A stretch of DNA of 37,143 nt from Prochloron sp. SulCav_FS08_3_32_3330 (GCA_020721205.1 DYNF01000034.1:2459-39601), one strand, 5' to 3'; positions 1 through 8,544 are shown, counted from the first letter of the stretch. Program-made: numbers and translations. The notes: a model not told the origin generated them from the sequence alone.

Positions 1-78
1 TAGATTTAAAGATACAATATTTGTAGTAGATTTAAAGATACAATATTTGTAGTAGATTTAAAGATACAATATTTGTAG
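1..78. repeat. Three exact tandem copies of a 26-bp unit
   Basis: A 26-bp AT-rich unit beginning TAGATTTAAAGATACAATAT is repeated three times without change (1-26, 27-52, 53-78). The array may continue to the left of the window, so the copy number is a minimum. It directly abuts the palindromic repeat at 81-108. No open frame is supported across it. Confidence 0.95.
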
Positions 79-80
79 TA

Positions 81-220
81 GTAGCAACGGGTTAAAACCC
101 GTTGCTACCCAAACAAAACCCGTCTTTACGGGTTTTATGATTAAATATTAACCAATATTTAAAAAATTAAACCTGCGGGTAGCTGGTTTTGTTTATGTAG
201 CAATGGGTTTAAACCCGTTG
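81..220 (-). repeat. Dispersed composite palindromic repeat (copy A)
   Basis: Read on the minus strand this matches the composite element seen again near 16.65, 17.12, 18.33 and 22.09 kb. It has an outer hairpin (GCAACGGGTT...AACCCGTTGC), a spacer with AAACAAAACC and TAATATTTAATC, an inner AAACCCGT/ACGGGTTT hairpin, and a second outer hairpin. On the plus strand the first perfect inverted repeat is GTAGCAACGGGTT/AACCCGTTGCTAC at 81-108, the inner one is near 116-136 and the last is near 197-220. This copy lacks the TTTTCATTCT-type flanks seen at the 16.6-kb copy. Confidence 0.85.
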
Positions 221-321
221 CGATGGAGGTATGAGTGAACTACTCATTTCCGCTATCGCACTCGAATAGGGACTTCTCGCTCACTTTCGTTAAAAATACT
301 TCTTTGCGTCTTTGCGTCTTT

Positions 322-355
322 GCGAGATTTTATCATACCTTAATTATGCAACGCC
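322..355 (+). repeat. 34-bp dispersed repeat, copy 1
   Basis: The 34 bases starting GCGAGATTTTATCATACCTT are identical to 25147-25180. The bases just before both copies also resemble each other (CTTTGCGTCTTTGCG versus CTTTGCGTTCTTTGCG). Both copies lie in intergenic DNA. It looks like a small dispersed element; no gene is supported in it. Confidence 0.85.
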
Positions 356-373
356 TTATTTTTTAATGATTAA

Positions 374-850
374 ATGCAAAGTCAATTACCAGAAGGTTAT
401 AATTTTCGTAAAGGAGAAGCCAAAGATCGGGCTTTATTGGTTAAATTTTTACGTCATACCTATAAAGAGTTATTTCCTGATCAACCTAGTTTTGTCCATT
501 TAATCAAAACCGTTGATGATTATTTTAGCTTAGAAACCCCTTTATGGTGGGTAGAAAAAGAAATTAATCCAGATCACAGAAAGACTCAAATCGCTTGTGT
601 CTGGATGGGAAATGCGATTGATCAAGTTACAGGCGATCGCTATAGTCATATTTTTTCATTATATGTAATGCCCGAATATCGTCATCAAGGTATAGGTAAA
701 GCTTTAATGAATCAAGCTATTTCTTATGCTAAAAATAGGGGCGATCAAAAAATTGGTTTACAAGTTTTTAGTCATAATCAACAAGCATTAAAAATGTATA
801 ATAGTTTAGGTTTTGAAACTCAATCTTATTTAATGTTTAAAAATTTATGA
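374..850 (+). CDS. GNAT-family N-acetyltransferase
   Basis: The 158-residue protein has the GNAT fold signature. The acetyl-CoA pyrophosphate-binding motif is RHQGIGKALM at about residues 103-112, preceded by the beta-strand IFSLYVMPEYR and followed by a motif-B-like segment (NQQALKMYNSLGFE, about 135-148). The length is normal for a single-domain GNAT. Members transfer acetyl from acetyl-CoA to an amine on a small molecule or protein; nothing in the sequence identifies the acceptor. It is a stand-alone gene behind a repeat-rich region, and a HIP1 site lies inside it (633-640). The assignment to the superfamily is firm, the substrate is unknown. Confidence 0.85.
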   Translation: MQSQLPEGYNFRKGEAKDRALLVKFLRHTYKELFPDQPSFVHLIKTVDDYFSLETPLWWVEKEINPDHRKTQIACVWMGNAIDQVTGDRYSHIFSLYVMPEYRHQGIGKALMNQAISYAKNRGDQKIGLQVFSHNQQALKMYNSLGFETQSYLMFKNL

Positions 851-980
851 TCAGAAATAAAAATTGGGCATCTGAGATCTTGCCCTGTGATCAAAGTAAT
901 AAAATCTAAAATTCGATGAGAAAAGACATTTTAAATGTTATGATTCTCTTATCATTGTGGACAAAATTTTGAGTTAGATC

Positions 981-1733
981 ATGCACAGTAACAATTCCAA
1001 CCTCCTTGATTTAGATGATACCGATATTGATCCCTTAGATGAAATTGAACCGATTGATCAACAAAGTCCTCCTCCTTTCGATGTGGAGGAAATGTTGGCT
1101 TTACTTTCAGCCCCAGAAAGTGGGAAAAGAATGATGGCGGCTAGAGCATTTTGTGAAATAGCGGATCCTAGATCTATTCCCTTATTAATTGAATTATTAA
1201 AAGATGTTTGTCCCTTGGTGCGCGTTAGTGTCGCTTATGCTTTAGGGCGTAATACTAGCACCAACGTGGTACAACCTTTAATTGATATTTATAATAGTGA
1301 CTGGAATGGCTATGTGCGTAAAGGAGTGGTCTGGGCTTTAGGAAACTGTTGTGATAGCCGTTGTGTGGACACTTTGACCCATGCGTTAAAAACGGATATT
1401 TCCGCCGTGAGACTCTGGGCGGCTAGTGGCTTGGCACAACTCTCAAAATTGCGTTATGAGGATATGATTAAAGCAATACCACCCCTGATTGAAAGTTTAC
1501 GCAGAGATAGGGTAGCGGCGGTTAGAAGCAATTGTGCATGGTCAATAGGTCAAATTTGCCGTGAACTCCCCTCAAACGTGGTTTATGCTACGGCGATTGA
1601 TGCTTTAATTGAAAGTTTAGTCGAGGATGAGGATTTGGGCGTGAAAGAGGATGCCAAAGGTGCTTTATTAAAGTTAGGAGATACTAGAGGTATTCAAATG
1701 ATTGAAGAATTAGAGTTAGAGGGTTTAATTTAA
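981..1733 (+). CDS. HEAT-repeat protein (Slr1098/IaiH-like candidate)
   Basis: The 250-residue protein has an acidic N-terminus (about residues 10-36, rich in D/E) followed by about five helical HEAT repeats from residue 36 to the end. The repeats are recognisable by units such as DPRSIPLLIELLKD and PLVRVSVAYALGR. No signal peptide or membrane segment is visible. HEAT repeats form protein-binding solenoids; cyanobacterial relatives include E/F-type bilin lyase subunits, NblB, and the IscA-interacting protein IaiH (Slr1098), which is similar in size. I suspect the last family but cannot prove it without alignment. It is followed by an AAAATTC tandem repeat and then a K+ channel gene on the same strand. 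Confidence 0.8.
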   Translation: MHSNNSNLLDLDDTDIDPLDEIEPIDQQSPPPFDVEEMLALLSAPESGKRMMAARAFCEIADPRSIPLLIELLKDVCPLVRVSVAYALGRNTSTNVVQPLIDIYNSDWNGYVRKGVVWALGNCCDSRCVDTLTHALKTDISAVRLWAASGLAQLSKLRYEDMIKAIPPLIESLRRDRVAAVRSNCAWSIGQICRELPSNVVYATAIDALIESLVEDEDLGVKEDAKGALLKLGDTRGIQMIEELELEGLI

Positions 1734-1760
1734 AAATTCAAAATTCAAAATTCAAAATTC
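1733..1760. repeat. Four copies of AAAATTC
   Basis: The heptamer AAAATTC is repeated four times in tandem starting at the stop codon of the HEAT-repeat gene. Short AAAATTC tracts of this kind are frequent in cyanobacterial intergenic DNA. No function is implied. Confidence 0.9.
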
Positions 1761-1815
1761 AAAATAAAAAAATTAACTTTTAACTTTTACTACTCCCTAC
1801 TGTCTAAACTAAAAG

Positions 1816-2892
1816 ATGCGAAAAGAGGATTTTTTAGCTTTTGAAAAAAAATATCAACGTCTTAATCGTCAACTATTTTCTGGTATTTTTATATTAGGAG
1901 GACTATTTTTTTTAGGCACAATTTGGTATTCTTTAGTAGAAGAATGGTCTTGGTCAGATTCAGCTTATATGACCATTATTACTCTTTCTACCGTAGGTTT
2001 TGGCGAAATCCATCCCCTTGGGGAAAAATCTCGTTTATTTACCATAATTTTAATCTTATTAGGGGTAATTGCGATCGGTTATATTGTTAATCGTTTTACT
2101 GAATTAATTATTCAAGATTATTTTCAACAAAGAAATCGTTTAAAACAGGAATTATCATTGTTAGAAAGTCTCTCTAATCATTATATTGTATGTGGTTTCG
2201 GGCGTATGGGGCGACAGATTGCCCTTGAGTTTGAGGCGGAAAATATCCCTTTTGTGGTAATTGATTCCGATTCAGAGCGAATTAATAAAGCTAAACAGAA
2301 AAATTATATTACAATTCAAGGTGATGCTACCCTTGATGATTCTTTATTAGATGCAAAAATTGAGAAATGTATTTGTTTAGTCGCCGCTTTAAAATCTGAT
2401 GCTGAGAATCTTTATACAATTTTATCAGCAAAAACTCTTAATCCTAAAATTAGAGCGATCGCCAGAGCGGGTAGTGAAGAAGCATTACAAAAAATGCAAA
2501 GGGCTGGGGCTGATGCGGTAGTTTCTCCTTATATTACAGGGGCGAAAAGACTAGCTTCCGCCGCTTTAAGACCTCAAGTAATGGATTTTGTAGATGGAGT
2601 TTTAACAGGTGCCGATCGCTCCTATTATATGGAGGAATTTCTCCTTGATTCAGAAAATTGTATTTATGTAGGTAACACCTTAAAAGATGCTCAACTGAGG
2701 GTACAATCAGGAGCATTAATCTTAGCGATTCGGAGGGTAAACGGGTCATTAATCGTAGGACCGATGGGAGACACCGTATTATGTGAGGGAGATATGCTTA
2801 TTTGTCTGGGAACAGCCGAACAATTACGCCAATTAAATCAAATATTGGATCCCCTTCATTTCTCTCCCCCACGCACTCCGAAAAATACTTAG
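1816..2892 (+). CDS. Potassium channel protein with pore and RCK/TrkA domains
   Basis: The 358-residue protein is a two-TM potassium channel fused to a cytoplasmic ligand-gating domain. TM1 is about residues 19-40, the selectivity filter is TVGFGE at 59-64 (the K+-channel TVGYG variant), and TM2 is about 75-92. The RCK-N (TrkA-N) Rossmann domain starts at about 121 with the glycine motif GFGRMG (127-132) and the strand-end acid VVID (147-150). RCK-C (TrkA-C) covers about 270-345 (MEEF, then a strand-rich region). This matches MthK/Kch-like channels and cyanobacterial pore-plus-TrkA proteins. RCK domains bind NAD(H), nucleotides or Ca2+; c-di-AMP binds some RCK-C domains in Firmicutes, which is notable given the c-di-AMP riboswitch elsewhere in this window. 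Confidence 0.9.
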   Translation: MRKEDFLAFEKKYQRLNRQLFSGIFILGGLFFLGTIWYSLVEEWSWSDSAYMTIITLSTVGFGEIHPLGEKSRLFTIILILLGVIAIGYIVNRFTELIIQDYFQQRNRLKQELSLLESLSNHYIVCGFGRMGRQIALEFEAENIPFVVIDSDSERINKAKQKNYITIQGDATLDDSLLDAKIEKCICLVAALKSDAENLYTILSAKTLNPKIRAIARAGSEEALQKMQRAGADAVVSPYITGAKRLASAALRPQVMDFVDGVLTGADRSYYMEEFLLDSENCIYVGNTLKDAQLRVQSGALILAIRRVNGSLIVGPMGDTVLCEGDMLICLGTAEQLRQLNQILDPLHFSPPRTPKNT

Positions 2893-2899
2893 TTCATTT

Positions 2900-2953
2900 G
2901 TTCGTTGTTGTGCTTTAGCACCACAAGCTTGTGGTGCTAAATGCTCGAACGAA
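2900..2953. terminator. Palindromic hairpin between convergent genes, likely bidirectional terminator
   Basis: A perfect 28-bp palindrome (2914-2941, TTTAGCACCACAAG and its complement) lies between the K+ channel gene (+) and the COP23 gene (-). It is flanked by imperfect arms TTCGTTGTTGTGC and GCTCGAACGAA. It belongs to the TTCGTTGTTG(G/T)GCTTTAGC repeat family found repeatedly in this window. The position and stem strength suggest termination from both sides; there is no strong T-run. Confidence 0.6.
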
Positions 2954-2960
2954 TCTGTTT

Positions 2961-3860
2961 TTAACGGAAAATATTAGGATTTAATTGTCTTCCACCACCG
3001 GATGAATTATGAGTATTAAGATAAGCCCCCGTGCCACCATCATTAGCATCTAAGAAAGGTTTTAAATAAATACCATTACCCGATCGCCCGGAAGTATTAC
3101 CTCCTAAAGTTTGATTTAAAATCGTCAAATCACCATTTAAAATACCACCTAAAGCACCATTAAGAGGATTATTACTACCCTCTGTAAACGTATAAACGCC
3201 CTCTGTAGATTCCCCATTATCAGCAACAGTTAAACTTTCAAAAATGTCATCCCTTGTGATTTCAGGATCTTGACCCACTGGCACAGTTAAAACGAGCCGA
3301 CATTCTTGAACTGCTTCAGTGGTAACACAGAGGATATCATAGCCATTTAATTTACCCGTACTTAATTCCACTAAACCATCAGGACGATATAACTCTAAAC
3401 GACTACTAATTACCTCACAACGTCTTTGAGGACTCCAATCATCACCCATTTGGGAAGGGATTGCCCAAGGATAAGCCTCTCCGGGTTGACTTTCGGGGTG
3501 ATACATCACAGTATATTTACCTTCGTGTACAGAACAGGTAAAGCGTGGATCATCTTCTCCGACGACAATATCACCATCAGGATCCCTCGATTGATCCGGT
3601 TGATCTTCATCTTCTTCACCCTCGACAATCACTTCAGGTTCATCATTTCCAATTAAAATATCAGGAATATCACTATTATTTAATAGGTCTACAATATCTT
3701 CAAAACCTGTAATATTATTGGGAACTTGAGAAGTTAAAACTGGTTTAGAAAAAGCAATTCCACCTTGAGTTAATAGAAGTAAAACACCCATCGGGATGCT
3801 CATTTTTTGGATCAAGGAGGTTAAATTTTTGGTTGTTTTTGAAAAATTGTGTAAAGACAT
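2961..3860 (-). CDS. COP23-domain secreted protein
   Basis: The 299-residue protein has a signal peptide-like start (basic residues, then hydrophobic MSIPMGVLLLLTQGGIAF at about 20-37), so it is probably exported. An acidic low-complexity linker (about 70-100, many D/E) precedes the conserved domain at about 105-225. That domain has the pattern of the COP23 family: an FTCSVHEGKYTVMYHPE start, a RCEVISSRLELYRPDG core and paired cysteines (TCS, RRCE, LCVTT, ECRL) that probably form disulfides. COP23 was described as a circadian-oscillating membrane protein in Cyanothece; its molecular function is unknown. The C-terminal tail has FLDANDGGTGAYLN, a small acidic loop. It is convergent with the K+ channel gene and monocistronic in appearance. 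Confidence 0.8.
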   Translation of the reverse strand: MSLHNFSKTTKNLTSLIQKMSIPMGVLLLLTQGGIAFSKPVLTSQVPNNITGFEDIVDLLNNSDIPDILIGNDEPEVIVEGEEDEDQPDQSRDPDGDIVVGEDDPRFTCSVHEGKYTVMYHPESQPGEAYPWAIPSQMGDDWSPQRRCEVISSRLELYRPDGLVELSTGKLNGYDILCVTTEAVQECRLVLTVPVGQDPEITRDDIFESLTVADNGESTEGVYTFTEGSNNPLNGALGGILNGDLTILNQTLGGNTSGRSGNGIYLKPFLDANDGGTGAYLNTHNSSGGGRQLNPNIFR

Positions 3861-4079
3861 AGCTATTTCATAAATAAGGAATGGATTAAAATAATTAATT
3901 ATTAATGATAAAAGATCATTTTTTCAGAACTAAAAATATTTAAGCTTAATTTTATTTTTACAATTTCTATCCGTAATTTTACGGAGATATTTCCTTTAGT
4001 GTAGTTTAATTTTAGTTCTAATGTGACAAGACGAATAAACATCTTTTTATGTTTCCAAAATTTTATAAAAAATTTCAGT

Positions 4080-4397
4080 TTAATTTGATTGATAATGATA
4101 ACGAGCTTGTAAAAAATAGACTCTATTTCCTGTTACTTTATAAACTAAACGATGTTCTAAATCAATACGTCGTGACCAAGTATCAGGAGCAATATATTTC
4201 AGAGGCTCAGGTTTACCTAATCCTCTAAATGGTTCACCATCAAGAATATCAGCTACTAAATCTAAGATTTTATCACCTTTTTTAGAGTCTTGACGATACC
4301 AGTAAGCTAAATCTTTCTTAAAATCAGGACTAAAGACAGGAAAATAACCAGAAATTTGATTATGATGATCTAGGTTTTTCTTCTTTTTAGGACTCAA
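4080..4397 (-). CDS. yoeB: YoeB/Txe-family mRNA interferase toxin
   Basis: The 105-residue RelE-superfamily protein closely follows the YoeB/Txe pattern: FSPDFKKDLAYWYRQD, then LDGEPFRGLGKPEPLKY, then WSRRIDLEHRLVYKV, ending ARYHYQ. E and R in RIDLEHRL and the C-terminal H-Y pair are the catalytic residues of YoeB, which cleaves mRNA at the ribosome. The start is TTG overlapping the last codons of the antitoxin gene (11-nt overlap). A strong GAGGAG Shine-Dalgarno inside the antitoxin gene, seven bases before the TTG, supports this start and implies translational coupling. About 15 residues of lysine-rich N-terminal extension precede the canonical domain, so a slightly later non-ATG start is possible. 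Confidence 0.88.
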   Translation of the reverse strand: MSPKKKKNLDHHNQISGYFPVFSPDFKKDLAYWYRQDSKKGDKILDLVADILDGEPFRGLGKPEPLKYIAPDTWSRRIDLEHRLVYKVTGNRVYFLQARYHYQSN

Positions 4398-4674
4398 TTC
4401 CTAACTCCTCTTTTAATTCTGCTATAGTTTGAGGTGTATCTGTAGTATTTTCAGCCCATTCTAAAGCTCGAAATAAATTTTTGGCATTTTCAGGCGATCG
4501 CAATAAATAAACACATTCTAACAAGCTAGAAAGCTCATTTTCCGCAATTAAAGCCACATTTTTATGATTACGGCGTTTTATTACCATAATTTGACTTTGA
4601 TCACATACCTGATCCAAAATACTCGCTAAATTCATTCTCGCTTGAGAATAAGTAGTTTCTTTGCTTAACATCAT
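4387..4674 (-). CDS. yefM: YefM/Phd-family antitoxin
   Basis: The 95-residue partner of YoeB. The N-terminus (TYSQARMNLASILDQVCDQ) is the classic Phd/YefM DNA-binding fold, followed by IMVIKRRNHKNVALIAENEL, the second conserved motif. The C-terminal part (about 55-95) would bind and neutralise YoeB. Two ATG codons occur in tandem; the first is used here. Family members autorepress their operon, and two TGTACA operator-like palindromes sit immediately upstream (4690-4695, 4703-4708). Function and order (antitoxin then toxin, overlapping) follow the known yefM-yoeB arrangement. Confidence 0.88.
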   Translation of the reverse strand: MMLSKETTYSQARMNLASILDQVCDQSQIMVIKRRNHKNVALIAENELSSLLECVYLLRSPENAKNLFRALEWAENTTDTPQTIAELKEELGIES

Positions 4675-4688
4675 TTTCGACAGACAAA

Positions 4689-4709
4689 TTGTACAACAGT
4701 ATTGTACAA
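4689..4709 (-). promoter_or_regulatory. Paired TGTACA operator of the yefM-yoeB operon
   Basis: Two TTGTACAA palindromes (4689-4696 and 4702-4709) have centres 13 bp apart and lie 15-35 bp upstream of the antitoxin start. In E. coli, YefM and YefM-YoeB bind two palindromes with TGTACA cores about 12 bp apart. The match in core sequence, spacing and position makes this the likely autoregulatory site. Confidence 0.8.
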
Positions 4710-4805
4710 CAAGATTTAAGTGATGTCAAAACTGGGTTAAAAATGGTGCAAAAATTATTGATTTATAAGCAATTATGAAAATGTAGAGTAAAATTTTAAC
4801 TATTT

Positions 4806-5963
4806 TTATTGAATTTTATTAACAATCTTTTCTAACATTTTAATCTGTTCATAATCATGGGTAGCCATTACTGAAAATCTGATCCTACTTGTTGGCACAG
4901 TGGGAGGGCGAATAGCCGGAGCAAGTATTCCTTCATTTTGGCAAATTTCTGCTACTTTTAAGGCTTCTTCAGCCGATTTTAAGGGTAAACAAATGATCGC
5001 AGATTCAGAAGGTAATAATTTAAAATTCTTTAATATTTCTTTTAAATAAGCTACATTTTGCCATAATTTTGCCCTTCTTTCCGGTTCATTTTTAATTATT
5101 TTAATTGCTTCTAAAGCCGAAGCGGTGTCAGGAATAGATAAACCTGTAGTATAAATCCAAGTTGAAGCACGATTGCGTAAATAATCTATTAAAATTTTAT
5201 CTCCTGCTATATATCCTCCTAAACTTCCTAAAGCTTTACTTAAAGTTCCCATCTGAATTAGGGGTTTACCCGTACAATTAGCATATTCTACTACTCCAGC
5301 CCCATTTTTACCCATAACTCCTGTACCATGTGCCTCATCTACTAATACCATACAATCATAGTTTTGTGACAACTCGATTAACTCTGAAAGCGGACAAATA
5401 TCTCCATCCATACTAAAAACGGTATCAGTGGTAATTAAACAACGACGATATTTTGAGCGATTTTCCTGTAATTTTTGCTCTAAATCGGTCATATTATTGT
5501 GTTTATAATCAATAATCGTCGCATTACTTAATTTTGCTCCATTTTTCAGGCTAGAATGATTATATTCATCCCCTAATACTAGATCTTTTCCTCCTACTAA
5601 AGCGGGAATAGTACCCATGTTCGCTAAATAGCCGGAACTAAAAACGATCGCATCTTCCGTCTGTTTTAAAGAAGCGATCGCATTTTCTAACTCTCGATGT
5701 AAAGGGCGATCGCCTGTCAATAAGCGAGATCCCGTGCTTCCCGTGCCATATTTTTTAATCGCTGAGATCGCCGCTTGTTGTAGCCGGGGATCACCAGCCA
5801 AGCCTAAATAATCATTACTAGCAAAATTAATTAAAGTTTTACCATTAATATTAATAGTAGATCCGGGTAAACTATCAATCGTTTTAACTTGACGATACCA
5901 GTGAGCTTTTTTAATAGTATCAAGGGATTTTGTAAGCCATGAATAAGGATTAGAGGTAGCCAT
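4806..5963 (-). CDS. bioF: 8-amino-7-oxononanoate synthase (biotin synthesis)
   Basis: The 385-residue PLP enzyme of the alpha-oxoamine synthase family joins pimeloyl-ACP/CoA and alanine to form KAPA, the first ring-building precursor of biotin. Visible features are [10 protein letters not shown] (46-55), [11 protein letters not shown] (74-84), the ring-stacking histidine in [10 protein letters not shown] (H136), [10 protein letters not shown] (209-218) and the PLP lysine in [12 protein letters not shown] (K243). Length and motifs fit BioF better than Kbl (KBL) or the longer HemA. The start codon overlaps the end of ribE by 14 nt, so the two vitamin genes are probably cotranscribed and translationally coupled. 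Confidence 0.9.
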   Translation of the reverse strand: MATSNPYSWLTKSLDTIKKAHWYRQVKTIDSLPGSTININGKTLINFASNDYLGLAGDPRLQQAAISAIKKYGTGSTGSRLLTGDRPLHRELENAIASLKQTEDAIVFSSGYLANMGTIPALVGGKDLVLGDEYNHSSLKNGAKLSNATIIDYKHNNMTDLEQKLQENRSKYRRCLITTDTVFSMDGDICPLSELIELSQNYDCMVLVDEAHGTGVMGKNGAGVVEYANCTGKPLIQMGTLSKALGSLGGYIAGDKILIDYLRNRASTWIYTTGLSIPDTASALEAIKIIKNEPERRAKLWQNVAYLKEILKNFKLLPSESAIICLPLKSAEEALKVAEICQNEGILAPAIRPPTVPTSRIRFSVMATHDYEQIKMLEKIVNKIQ

Positions 5964-6639
5964 TTTCCGTTAAAAATTCTAAACTTATATCTTCATTTTG
6001 TTCTTGTTTAATTTTGTCATATTTTAGCAATTTTTCCACATATTTCCCTAAAATATCACCTTCCAAATTAACTAGATTTCCTACTTTTAAATAAGCCAAA
6101 TTTGTGTGATGATAAGTGTGAGGAATTACCGCCACTTTAAACCAATTTCCTAACTCATCACAATCAGCTATAGTTAAACTAATACCATTGACAGAAACGC
6201 TACCTTTGATTACTAAATAACGAGCAATAAAATCTTGCCAATGTGGTTTTAAAAGTTCGGGAAAATCAAAGATTAATTCCCAAGCTTGAGCAGTTTTAAT
6301 AGCAGATTTTAAACAGCCTATTCCATCCACATGACCTGTGACAAAATGACCACCTAACTTACTTCCCATTCTTAAAGAAGTTTCCAAATTAACGAAAGGA
6401 GAAGATTGATCTCTTTTGCCTAAAGTAGTACGTTTTAAAGTTTCAGGAGAAGAAGTAGCAATAAAACCATTTTTTAAGATTGATTCTACCGTTAAACAGA
6501 CACCATCAACCGCTACACTATCACCAATTTCTAAATCTTTGAGAATAAATTGAGGTTGATCTTGAGGTATGATAATAATAAATTGATCATCCCCTTGAGC
6601 AGAAATTTGACCTAAAGTTTGAATTAAACCAGTAAACAT
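5950..6639 (-). CDS. ribE: Riboflavin synthase alpha subunit
   Basis: The 229-residue enzyme dismutates two 6,7-dimethyl-8-ribityllumazine molecules to riboflavin. It starts with the invariant MFTGLIQ and has two internally homologous lumazine-binding barrels. The first contains [13 protein letters not shown] (about 39-51) and the second [13 protein letters not shown] (about 147-159), with [12 protein letters not shown] between them. About 15 C-terminal residues extend beyond the usual end. It is followed by bioF with overlapping reading frames. Confidence 0.93.
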   Translation of the reverse strand: MFTGLIQTLGQISAQGDDQFIIIIPQDQPQFILKDLEIGDSVAVDGVCLTVESILKNGFIATSSPETLKRTTLGKRDQSSPFVNLETSLRMGSKLGGHFVTGHVDGIGCLKSAIKTAQAWELIFDFPELLKPHWQDFIARYLVIKGSVSVNGISLTIADCDELGNWFKVAVIPHTYHHTNLAYLKVGNLVNLEGDILGKYVEKLLKYDKIKQEQNEDISLEFLTENGYL

Positions 6640-6671
6640 AAATAATAAAATTTTGATGTTAAATATATTTT

Positions 6672-6986
6672 TTAACTATCAGAAATAATAGATAACTTCA
6701 AACCTAAATTTGACAATAAATCAATGAAAGTATAAATTTCTTGACCATCAGTTTTAGCTAAGAGTTGATCTAACTTTTCAAAGGATAATTGAGCTTCTTT
6801 GGAAAGATTATTGTTTTTAACTTTTGCTTGAATAATATCAGTTAAAGTTAATCTTAATAATCCTGATAAACGCTCTTGATCCTCTAAAACAACTTCTATA
6901 TTTTTAGCAATTCTTTCTGAATCACTAAGGGCAGATAGTAGATAATCTTGATAATTTTTACTGGTTTTTGTTTTCACGGTTTGCAT
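6672..6986 (-). CDS. Probable antitoxin of a HigB-like pair
   Basis: The 104-residue, mostly helical protein (YQDYLLSALSDSERIAKNIEVVLED...) starts inside the end of the upstream toxin gene (29-nt overlap). The N-terminus resembles the HigA-2/addiction-module antidote family that accompanies DUF891/RelE-type killers in cyanobacteria. The usual C-terminal helix-turn-helix is not obvious: residues 50-104 read as helices with LTLTDIIQAKVKNNNLS, a degenerate HTH at best. Its role as the antidote rests on operon position and toxin-first order typical of hig loci. Confidence 0.65.
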   Translation of the reverse strand: MQTVKTKTSKNYQDYLLSALSDSERIAKNIEVVLEDQERLSGLLRLTLTDIIQAKVKNNNLSKEAQLSFEKLDQLLAKTDGQEIYTFIDLLSNLGLKLSIISDS

Positions 6987-7302
6987 AGTCTTGCCAATAC
7001 TCCTGTGCTTTATTTATATCTTTTTTTTGAGTGCTTTTATCACCACCACAAAGTAATAATATAATAGTAGTTCCTATTTGTCCAAAATAGATACGATAAC
7101 CTGAACCATAATCAATTTTTAATTCAAAAACTCCTCCTCCTACTGGTTTACAATTTCCTAAATTACCTAATCGAACTCGTCTTAAACCATTATCAATTAC
7201 AGCTTGAGTTTTTTTATCTTTAATTGAATTTAACCATTTTTCAAAAGGGCTTTTCCCTTGTAATGTTAAGTAAATTTTTAGTTCTTTAGATTGAACTTTC
7301 AT
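6958..7302 (-). CDS. HigB/RelE-type toxin (DUF891 style)
   Basis: The 114-residue protein has the pattern of the addiction-module killer family: a start of LTLQGKSPFEKWLNSIKDKK, then RRVRLGNLGNCKPVGGGVFELKI (split here by position: RLGNLGN at about 43-49), then GSGYRIYFGQIG and LLLCGGDKSTQKKDI, with the final KAQEYW helix. G-x-R-I-Y and GGDKSTQ-x-x-DI are the hallmark motifs. Such proteins cut translated mRNA or inhibit gyrase; the activity here is untested. The toxin gene precedes the antitoxin gene, as in higBA. A palindromic repeat separates it from the upstream glpX gene. Confidence 0.82.
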   Translation of the reverse strand: MKVQSKELKIYLTLQGKSPFEKWLNSIKDKKTQAVIDNGLRRVRLGNLGNCKPVGGGVFELKIDYGSGYRIYFGQIGTTIILLLCGGDKSTQKKDINKAQEYWQDYANRENKNQ

Positions 7303-7356
7303 TTTATTGTTTAATATTTCAGTAAATTCATTTTCCTTTAGTAGCTACCTTAAATA

Positions 7357-7388
7357 TAGCAACGGGCTTCAAATTAAACCCGTTGCTA
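7357..7388. repeat. Palindromic repeat between glpX and the higB-like gene
   Basis: An inverted repeat TAGCAACGGG(TT)...(AA)CCCGTTGCTA of the window's GCAACGGG family lies 25 bp after the glpX stop codon on the same strand. It could end glpX transcription and so insulate the TA genes downstream. Confidence 0.75.
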
Positions 7389-7412
7389 ATTAAATCAAAT
7401 TTAAGTTAAAAC

Positions 7413-8453
7413 TTAACGTAATTGAAGATATCTAGGTTGATCAAATAAGTGAATCGTATCTACAAAACGAGCAGTTTTAGACTGAGTAGAAATTACTAAA
7501 CTTTGAGTTCTTGCACCACCGTGGAATAAACGTACACCGTTCATTAAAGTACCCGGAGTAATACCACAAGCCGCAAATAACACGGTTTCACCACCCGCTA
7601 ATTCTTCCGCAGTGTAAACTTTATCAGGATCATTAATACCCATGCTTTTCAGACGAGCAAGATTACCTTCTTTACTTTCCCCGATTAAGCCAGTTTGTAC
7701 AACTTCAGGATCATAAATTAATTGACCTTGGAAATGACCACCTAAACAACGCATAGCGGCGGCGGAAATCACACCTTCAGGTGCCGCACCAATCCCCATT
7801 AAAGCATGAATATTAGTCCCCGAAAAAGCACAGGAAATAGCGGCAGAAACGTCACCATCAGCGATTAAACGAACTCTGGCACCTGCGGCTCTGATTTCGT
7901 TAATTAAGCTTTTATGACGGGTACGATCCATCACCACAACTACTAACTCCTCGATCGAGCGATTTAAACATTCCGCTAAAATTTGGAGATTTTGAGTAGC
8001 AGTTTTATTGATATCCACATGATTACGCGCCGCCGGAGGAGCGGCTAATTTTTTCATGTAGAAGTCAGGAGCGGCAAATAAACCACCTTTTTCCGAGATT
8101 GCTAACACAGCCATAGAGCCATTTTGACCGTAAGCCACAAGATTTGTGCCTTCACAGGGGTCTACTGCAATGTCAATCTCGATTAACTCATCCACACTAC
8201 AAACTTCATGAGCGTTTTCTTGAGTACAAATACCCACTTCTTCGCCAATATAAAGCATAGGGGCATCATCCCGTTCGCCTTCGCCGATTACGATGCGTCC
8301 TCTCATGTGAATTTTGTTCATGCGTTCACGCATAGCTTCTACTGCTACTTGGTCAGCGATATCTTTTTCGCCTTTACCCATCCATTTTGCAGAAGCTAAA
8401 GCGGCATTTTCCACTACTTCAATAATTTCTAACCCAAGGGTCGTTTCTAACAT
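7413..8453 (-). CDS. glpX: Class II fructose-1,6-/sedoheptulose-1,7-bisphosphatase
   Basis: The 346-residue GlpX-type phosphatase removes the C1 phosphate from FBP and SBP in the Calvin cycle and gluconeogenesis in cyanobacteria. It belongs to the Li+-sensitive phosphatase fold: [18 protein letters not shown] (about 57-74) and [15 protein letters not shown] (about 98-112) hold the metal-binding acids, and [13 protein letters not shown] (about 172-184) and [12 protein letters not shown] (about 222-233) complete the active site. Length and motifs are canonical. It has its own promoter-like sequence upstream (8485-8512) and is divergent from mtnP. Confidence 0.93.
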   Translation of the reverse strand: MLETTLGLEIIEVVENAALASAKWMGKGEKDIADQVAVEAMRERMNKIHMRGRIVIGEGERDDAPMLYIGEEVGICTQENAHEVCSVDELIEIDIAVDPCEGTNLVAYGQNGSMAVLAISEKGGLFAAPDFYMKKLAAPPAARNHVDINKTATQNLQILAECLNRSIEELVVVVMDRTRHKSLINEIRAAGARVRLIADGDVSAAISCAFSGTNIHALMGIGAAPEGVISAAAMRCLGGHFQGQLIYDPEVVQTGLIGESKEGNLARLKSMGINDPDKVYTAEELAGGETVLFAACGITPGTLMNGVRLFHGGARTQSLVISTQSKTARFVDTIHLFDQPRYLQLR

Positions 8454-8484
8454 AAATTTCTATCTAATAAATTATTAATCTACA

Positions 8485-8512
8485 ATAATAAACCACTTTG
8501 CACATAAGTCAA
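8485..8512 (-). promoter_or_regulatory. Candidate sigma70-type promoter for glpX
   Basis: On the minus strand TTGACT (8507-8512) is followed after 16 bp by TATTAT (8485-8490), about 32 bp before the glpX ATG. The -35 box lies within an imperfect inverted repeat, AAACCACTTTG...CAAAATGGTTT (8490-8520), that could be a protein-binding site. Confidence 0.45.
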
Positions 8513-8544
8513 AATGGTTTATATTTTATTCTGTTAAATCCACA

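Noticed and set aside
81-220. CRISPR array
   Set aside because: The hairpins are not regularly spaced with equal repeats and unique spacers; the same composite unit recurs as a block elsewhere in the window.
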